Shown here piece by piece: positions 6,082 through 9,814 of a DNA stretch of 9,814 bases. The stretch is from SVQP01 sp045650025 (GTDB lineage Bacteria > Bacillota > Clostridia > Oscillospirales > CAG-272). A program made the position numbers and the translations under genes. The notes beneath the pieces are model-generated. The model worked only from the letters and a program-made list of their open reading frames with translations, did not search any database and was not told the origin of the DNA. Location of the stretch: assembly GCA_045650025.1 (NCBI GenBank), contig JAZRQR010000114.1, positions 1-9,814 on the forward strand, written 5' to 3'. The number at the start of each line of letters is the position of its first letter. Within the stretch, counting starts at the first letter, position 1.

Positions 6082-8277
6082 ATGAAAACCTTTGTAAAAA
6101 TTACGGCAGTTTGCCTGTGTGCGCTGATGCTTGCCTCGGTGATTTGCACCGCGGTCATGGCAGCAGGACAGCTGACGGGTATGGACAAGACGGCTACCGA
6201 GGAGATCAAGGTGGACGGCAAGGGCACGGGCGTCAGCCTGACCCAGTATTCGCTGACCTCCGGTACTCTGTATGCAAGCAGCACGGCAGGCCTTGTCAAC
6301 GTCATTGAGGTGGATCCCTCCAACCCTGACGTTGCGATCAAGGTGCTCAACGCAGGTGACTACACCTGGTCCAAGGACACCATGGGCAATGCGGCTGTCA
6401 AGTATAACCAGACCGGCGAGGGCACGGTCATTGCTACCATGAACGGCGATCCCTGGATCGTATACCACACCGACTACGACGGTGACGGTGAGGCGTCTAC
6501 CGGACCTGCAGTCAAGCACGTTTCGGTTTCCAGAGGCATGATGATCATCGGCGGCGAGATCTGGGCAACCGCGCAGCTCTCGGACGAGAACAACCTTGCC
6601 AAGAAGGACAACGTAGAGCGTGGCACGCCTGCGGCAAACCAGCCTATTTTCGGCGTCAAGAAGGACGGCACGGCTGTTATCGGCTGCCCCGAGGTTGCCA
6701 TTTCCATTAAGAACGAGTCCAACTATAAGAGCACGACCGCAGCCGGTATCAACCGTCTGCCCGCGCCCAACTCCGCCATTATTTACAACCAGCGTTGCGG
6801 CACTGAGTCCTTTGCATTTGCAGATGCGTACGAGGTGTACATCAAGTGCGATGATACCGCGCTGGGCATTGACAAGACCATTACCGGTAAGGTAACCGCG
6901 ATCTTTGAGAGCGGTGACGAGAGCGCACGCCCTGCGATCGATGACAAGACTATCGTCATCTCGGCAAGAGGCTCGGCAATCACCGGTCAGAAGGGCAAGT
7001 ACGCGGTTGGCAACAAGGTTTCCATTACCTGCTCGGTCAAGGGCGACAAGATCCGTCTGAGCGAGGCAGCTGATTGGAGCCAGGTTGTGGAAGCAACCGG
7101 CGGCTTCTACACCCTGATCGAAAAGGGTGTACACAAGGGCGAGAACACCAACACCAATTATCCCTGCACCATCGTGGGCATCAAGCAGGATGGCACCATC
7201 ATGCTGATCTCCACCACCACCCAGGCAGACGGCTCGCGCGCCGCATGCCAGATGAAGAACATGCAGGAGCTGGTAGACGAGCTTGGCTGCTACACCGCTA
7301 TCATGTTTGACGGCGGCGGATCGACTCAGTTTGTCACCCTGGAGGGCGATAAGTACGTCAGAAGATGCTCGGTTTCCGATGGTACCAACCAGGTGCGCAG
7401 CGTCATCAGCGGTCTGGCTGTGGTATACACCAAGGCTGACGTAGCACCCACCAACACCGATACCTACGGCATCAAGTTCCTGGACGGTCTGGGTCTTGAG
7501 TCCACATACGGCGAGCCCGAGGCTCCCGATCCCACCAAGCCGCACATCACGGGCGCACCCTCCTGGTCTTACTACTACGTGGGTGACGTATCCTACATCA
7601 ACGGCAAGGGCGTGGGCGGTACGGACGATCCTTACACCGACCTTGTCGGTATGCGTAATCCCGAGTACGCATCGGATTGGTCGAGCGAGCAAAAGGAAGC
7701 AGAGGCGCGCCTGGTTTCCACGCTGGACGGCAGCACGCTGACGCTTGGCGAGGATTATCTGCTGACCATCAGCGGTTACGCCTTTGCAAACGGCTCGCAG
7801 AAGAAAATTCTGTACTCCTTGGATAAGGAGAACTGGTTTGAGGTACAGGGCGGCACGTACGCCGATGCATCGAATGATCTGGTACAGCAGGTTATGGCAA
7901 ACGGCTGGATCAAGAGCGCATCCGCAGGGCATGCAATGTTCGAGAACGTTGGCGTAGATCTGAGCGAGTACAAGGGTCAGACCGTGACCGTGCACTTTGC
8001 CGTTACCCCCGGTGCGGACGATAAGGCACTGCACTTCCTGACTATCGAAAACCTGGTGGTGCCCGCTCCTGTTGAGACCACCGTGGAGGAGACCACCGAG
8101 GAAGTGACCACCGAAGAGGTGACCACCATGCCCGAGACCGAGGCAACCGTAGCACCCGAGACCGAGATCGAAACCGAGCCCGCAACCGAGAAGAAGGGCT
8201 GCGGCAGCGTGATCGGCGGTGCATTTGCACTCGTTGCGCTTCTGTCCGTTGCATTTGTTGCAAAGAAGAAGGACTAA
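6082..8277 (+). CDS. Secreted, C-terminally anchored phosphodiester glycosidase (NAGPA/DUF2233 domain)
   Basis: 731 aa surface protein. Residues 1-28 are a signal peptide (KTFVK, hydrophobic core, likely cleavage after AVMA or AVMAA). Residues about 64-450 are the NAGPA/DUF2233 fold, related to the enzyme that removes GlcNAc from phosphodiester-linked mannose 6-phosphate. Supporting motifs are ATMNGDPW (118-125), YPCTIVGIKQDGTIMLIS (360-377), MFDGGGSTQFV (408-418, the family signature) and RSVISGLAVVY (439-449). Residues 452-660 form an unassigned region, probably beta-rich. A Thr/Glu/Pro linker spans 661-706, followed by KKGCGS, a hydrophobic stretch (710-727) and KKKD, which looks like a sorting or anchor signal. 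The start is supported by AAAGGA (6068-6073), 8 nt before ATG. Codons end strongly in C/G (ACC, ATC, AAG), suggesting high expression. Monocistronic. The natural substrate is unknown; a cell-wall or teichoic-type phosphodiester sugar is possible. Confidence 0.9.
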   Translation: MKTFVKITAVCLCALMLASVICTAVMAAGQLTGMDKTATEEIKVDGKGTGVSLTQYSLTSGTLYASSTAGLVNVIEVDPSNPDVAIKVLNAGDYTWSKDTMGNAAVKYNQTGEGTVIATMNGDPWIVYHTDYDGDGEASTGPAVKHVSVSRGMMIIGGEIWATAQLSDENNLAKKDNVERGTPAANQPIFGVKKDGTAVIGCPEVAISIKNESNYKSTTAAGINRLPAPNSAIIYNQRCGTESFAFADAYEVYIKCDDTALGIDKTITGKVTAIFESGDESARPAIDDKTIVISARGSAITGQKGKYAVGNKVSITCSVKGDKIRLSEAADWSQVVEATGGFYTLIEKGVHKGENTNTNYPCTIVGIKQDGTIMLISTTTQADGSRAACQMKNMQELVDELGCYTAIMFDGGGSTQFVTLEGDKYVRRCSVSDGTNQVRSVISGLAVVYTKADVAPTNTDTYGIKFLDGLGLESTYGEPEAPDPTKPHITGAPSWSYYYVGDVSYINGKGVGGTDDPYTDLVGMRNPEYASDWSSEQKEAEARLVSTLDGSTLTLGEDYLLTISGYAFANGSQKKILYSLDKENWFEVQGGTYADASNDLVQQVMANGWIKSASAGHAMFENVGVDLSEYKGQTVTVHFAVTPGADDKALHFLTIENLVVPAPVETTVEETTEEVTTEEVTTMPETEATVAPETEIETEPATEKKGCGSVIGGAFALVALLSVAFVAKKKD

Positions 8278-8291
8278 GATTTTCATCACAT

Positions 8292-8320
8292 AAGGAGCTG
8301 CCCTCGGGCAGCTCCTTTTT
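8292..8320 (+). terminator. Terminator of the glycosidase gene
   Basis: 11-bp stem AAGGAGCTGCC (8292-8302) with GGCAGCTCCTT (8307-8317), loop CTCG, U-tract ending at 8320. It begins 15 bp after the stop codon. Confidence 0.95.
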
Positions 8321-8350
8321 GATATTCCCATATTACGCGACCAAACTCGC

Positions 8351-8392
8351 GGGCGATTCGAAGTTCGGCTCTGCCGAACTATTCGCCCCTAC
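8351..8392 (-). repeat. REP-like palindrome, copy 5 (nested double hairpin)
   Basis: Outer arms GGGCGA (8351-8356) and TCGCCC (8383-8388) match copies 2-4. The centre is replaced by a second hairpin, AGTTCGGC-TCT-GCCGAACT (8362-8380). CTAC at 8389-8392 keeps the GTAG base on the minus strand. It lies between the glycosidase terminator and the PAP2 promoter; nothing else is seen in 8278-8429. Confidence 0.8.
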
Positions 8393-8429
8393 GAATGCGT
8401 AATTTTGCTCGATTGTTGGTTGATTTGCC

Positions 8430-8458
8430 TTGCAATTTTCCCCTGGCTATGGTATAAT
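8430..8458 (+). promoter_or_regulatory. sigma-A promoter of the PAP2 operon
   Basis: -35 TTGCAA (8430-8435), 17-nt spacer, -10 TATAAT (8453-8458) with an extended -10 TG at 8450-8451. It places transcription start near 8465 and so excludes the in-frame ATG at 8405. Confidence 0.9.
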
Positions 8459-8491
8459 GGAGGCACAATCGATCATCTAAGGAGCTTTGAC

Positions 8492-9175
8492 ATGCATAAA
8501 AAATGTTTGATATATACCACGGTAGCGGTTGCGCTGCTGGCGGCGTTTTTGATATTGACCCTGCTGCTGACCTGTGTGGACGTAAGAGCCGCAGGCGAGA
8601 GCGGTGCTGAGGTGGGCTTTGCCACGCTGAACGAGGCGGTGTTTGATGCGCTTGGGCAGCTTGGCGATACGGCGGCTACGATCAGCTTGAAGTTCTCCGA
8701 GCTGTGCGGCGCGATCATGCTGGCAGCCGTGGGCGCGTTTGGCATCACGGGCTTGGTGCAGGTCATTCGTCGCAAGGGGATTTTGCGCGCGGACAAGGAA
8801 TTGTACGTCATGGCGGGCGGTCTTGTGCTGCTGGCGGCGGTGTACGTGCTGTTTGAGATCGTGGTGATCAATTGCCGCCCCGTGCTGGACGAGGGTGAGC
8901 TTGCTGCGTCCTATCCCTCCAGCCATACCATGCTGGCGGTAGCGGTTGCAGGTATGGGAGCTGCGTATCTGTATCGCCGTATCCAATGTCGTTGCCGGCG
9001 CACCTCTCCCGGCATGAGTCTGATTGGCCTTGCGACCGTGACCACGCTATTGCGCTTGGAGGCAGGCGTCCATTGGTTGACCGATATTGTGGGCGGTGTG
9101 CTGGCAGGACTCGTCATCACGTTTGCGTACCTGGCGGTATGTGCCGCCTTGCAAAAGGGGGATAGAACGGCATGA
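8492..9175 (+). CDS. PAP2 superfamily membrane phosphatase
   Basis: Likely dephosphorylates a lipid phosphate at the membrane surface (phosphatidic acid or undecaprenyl-pyrophosphate type); the substrate is undecided. 227 aa from ATG 8492, chosen for TAAGGAG (8478-8484) 7 nt upstream and the promoter at 8430-8458. An N-terminal TM (residues 6-28) is followed by about five more. Acid-phosphatase motifs: CRP (R129, P130) for motif 1, YPSSHT (S144, H145) for motif 2, RLEAGVHWLTD (R188, H194, D198) for motif 3. The catalytic Arg, both His and Asp are therefore kept, but the motif 1 Lys is Glu122 and the Ser before R188 is Leu187, both unusual against KX6RP and SRX5HX3D. PSSH for PSGH is a common variant. 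Its stop overlaps the next gene's ATG (ATGA, 9172-9175). Confidence 0.9.
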   Translation: MHKKCLIYTTVAVALLAAFLILTLLLTCVDVRAAGESGAEVGFATLNEAVFDALGQLGDTAATISLKFSELCGAIMLAAVGAFGITGLVQVIRRKGILRADKELYVMAGGLVLLAAVYVLFEIVVINCRPVLDEGELAASYPSSHTMLAVAVAGMGAAYLYRRIQCRCRRTSPGMSLIGLATVTTLLRLEAGVHWLTDIVGGVLAGLVITFAYLAVCAALQKGDRTA

Positions 9176-9657
9176 AAATGCAGGGAAAAATTTTCTTGTC
9201 CTTGATCGTGGGTGTGATCATGGGCGGCGTGACGCTGGCGGTAGGGCTGGTGCTTGCTACCGATATTGCGCTTGCGCTGGGGCTTTTGGTGCTTGCACTG
9301 AGCGCCATGGCAATGCACGTCATTCTTTCCATTGTGGAGGTGCGTGTCAATCGGCAGTATGCCAAGATCGAGCGGCTGTTCAAAAGCCCGATTTTGTACC
9401 GGACCGTTGCCAATTTCAATCTCGGTAACGGCGTGGTCAACGGCAGAGTGTACATTTGCCAAAGCGGCATTGTGTTTGCATCGATCGATCAAACACCCTA
9501 TGCCGTGCAGCAGATTCCCGCAGAGCAGCTGGAGCGGTACGAGCAGGAGGAGATCAACCTGCGCCTGTATACCAAGGACGGCAGGGAATACCACCTGGTG
9601 CTGCCCGATGCCCCCGAAGTGGTCGAGACCATCAAGGCGAATTATTGGAATGGATAA
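9172..9657 (+). CDS. Two-TM protein with a GRAM/PH-like cytoplasmic domain
   Basis: 161 aa. Two adjacent TM segments (about residues 7-29 and 31-53) form a hairpin and leave a C-terminal domain (about 72-158) in the cytoplasm. That domain, with YRTVANFNLGNGVVNG, RVYICQSGIVFAS, QIPAEQLERYEQEEINLRLYT, KDGREYHLVLPDAPEVVETI and a final W, has the strand pattern and the GxxxxGLxF-like signature of bacterial GRAM/PH-fold domains, which bind membranes or proteins. No catalytic motif is seen. ATG 9172 is preferred to ATG 9178 because AAGGGGG (9155-9161) is 10 nt upstream of it and the ATGA overlap implies coupling to the PAP2 gene. A helper or membrane-sensing role for the phosphatase is inference. 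Family assignment by pattern only. Confidence 0.7.
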   Translation: MKMQGKIFLSLIVGVIMGGVTLAVGLVLATDIALALGLLVLALSAMAMHVILSIVEVRVNRQYAKIERLFKSPILYRTVANFNLGNGVVNGRVYICQSGIVFASIDQTPYAVQQIPAEQLERYEQEEINLRLYTKDGREYHLVLPDAPEVVETIKANYWNG

Positions 9658-9709
9658 AAAAGCGGATTGCCTTATGGGGCTGCGGGATTAGCGGCAAATA
9701 GGAGCAAAA

Positions 9710-9750
9710 ATTAAGGACTGTATCGTTTTGATGCAGTCCTTGATTGCTTT
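9710..9750 (+). terminator. Terminator of the PAP2 operon
   Basis: 11-bp stem ATTAAGGACTG (9710-9720) with CAGTCCTTGAT (9734-9744, one G-U), extendable by three weaker pairs, followed by TGCTTTTAT. It lies 53 bp after the stop codon and is nearly the same hairpin as at 5663-5699. Confidence 0.88.
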
Positions 9751-9772
9751 TATAGATAGTTGCTGTAGGTGC

Positions 9773-9795
9773 TGGCGATCACTGATCGCCCCTAC
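9773..9795 (-). repeat. REP-like palindrome, copy 6
   Basis: TGGCGATCA (9773-9781), C, TGATCGCCC (9783-9791), with a T/C mismatch at the stem base, then CTAC (9792-9795). Part of E2. Confidence 0.8.
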
Positions 9796-9814
9796 GACTG
9801 TTTTTGTTGGGATT

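Larger units (their letters stand above)
9675..9814 (+). repeat. Composite repeat element E2, running to the window edge
   Basis: Third copy of the composite element: TGGGGCTGC...GATTAGCGG (9675-9694), terminator hairpin with TATCGTTTTGAT loop, linker GTTGCTGTAGGTGC, REP copy 6 and a T-rich tail. It matches E1 in module order and spacing and in the same orientation, right after the PAP2 operon. The extent beyond 9814 is unknown. Confidence 0.8.

Noticed and set aside
8185..8274. LPXTG sortase signal on the glycosidase
   Set aside because: No LPXTG-like motif before the C-terminal hydrophobic segment; the motif there is GCGS.
6064..8331. Long open frame of 755 codons on the minus strand across the glycosidase gene
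   Set aside because: It mirrors the real plus-strand gene, which has a signal peptide, family motifs, promoter, ribosome site and terminator. The frame stays open because of the C/G-ending codon bias.

Overview
The window looks like chromosomal DNA of a Clostridia gut-type bacterium, most likely Oscillospiraceae/Ruminococcaceae. This rests on AGGAGG-type ribosome sites, tRNA with encoded CCA, sigma-A promoters, an ECF sigma factor with a BspA-type leucine-rich-repeat partner, a Thr/Glu-rich cell-surface protein with a Cys-Gly-Ser C-terminal anchor, and abundant short palindromic repeats of a kind I associate with that family. The taxonomic call is inference. Nothing in the window is phage, plasmid or IS DNA.

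Layout: (1) 1-1409, minus strand: a ClC chloride/proton exchanger running off the left edge, with its promoter at 1454-1482. (2) 1591-1752: a multi-hairpin repeat array and a terminator, downstream of tRNA-Gln(TTG) (1754-1828, minus). (3) 1840-1927: back-to-back promoters for the tRNA and for a MATE-family exporter (1959-3332, TTG start). (4) 3501-5599: a two-gene operon, ECF sigma factor plus a membrane protein with an extracytoplasmic LRR region, probably its anti-sigma factor and sensor; the genes overlap by ATGA. (5) 5600-6081: no gene; two inverted copies of a composite terminator+palindrome element with an extra palindrome between them. (6) 6082-8277: a large secreted and anchored phosphodiester glycosidase (NAGPA/DUF2233 fold). 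(7) 8492-9657: a PAP2-family phosphatase and a two-TM protein with a GRAM/PH-like domain, again ATGA-coupled. (8) 9675-9814: a third copy of the composite element, reaching the right edge.

The five plus-strand genes form four transcription units. The four complete units each end in an intrinsic terminator that is followed 15-30 bp later by a palindrome carrying a GTAG tetranucleotide at its base (CTAC on the plus strand), always in the same orientation. Six such palindromes occur in the window. Their layout is that of REP elements (substrates of RAYT/TnpA-REP transposases in proteobacteria). I consider this repeat family, with its composite elements that carry a terminator hairpin, the most interesting part of the window. 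Most of the genes deal with the envelope: ion and drug transport, envelope sensing, surface glycosidase, lipid phosphatase. They are separate transcription units and I see no evidence that they form one pathway.
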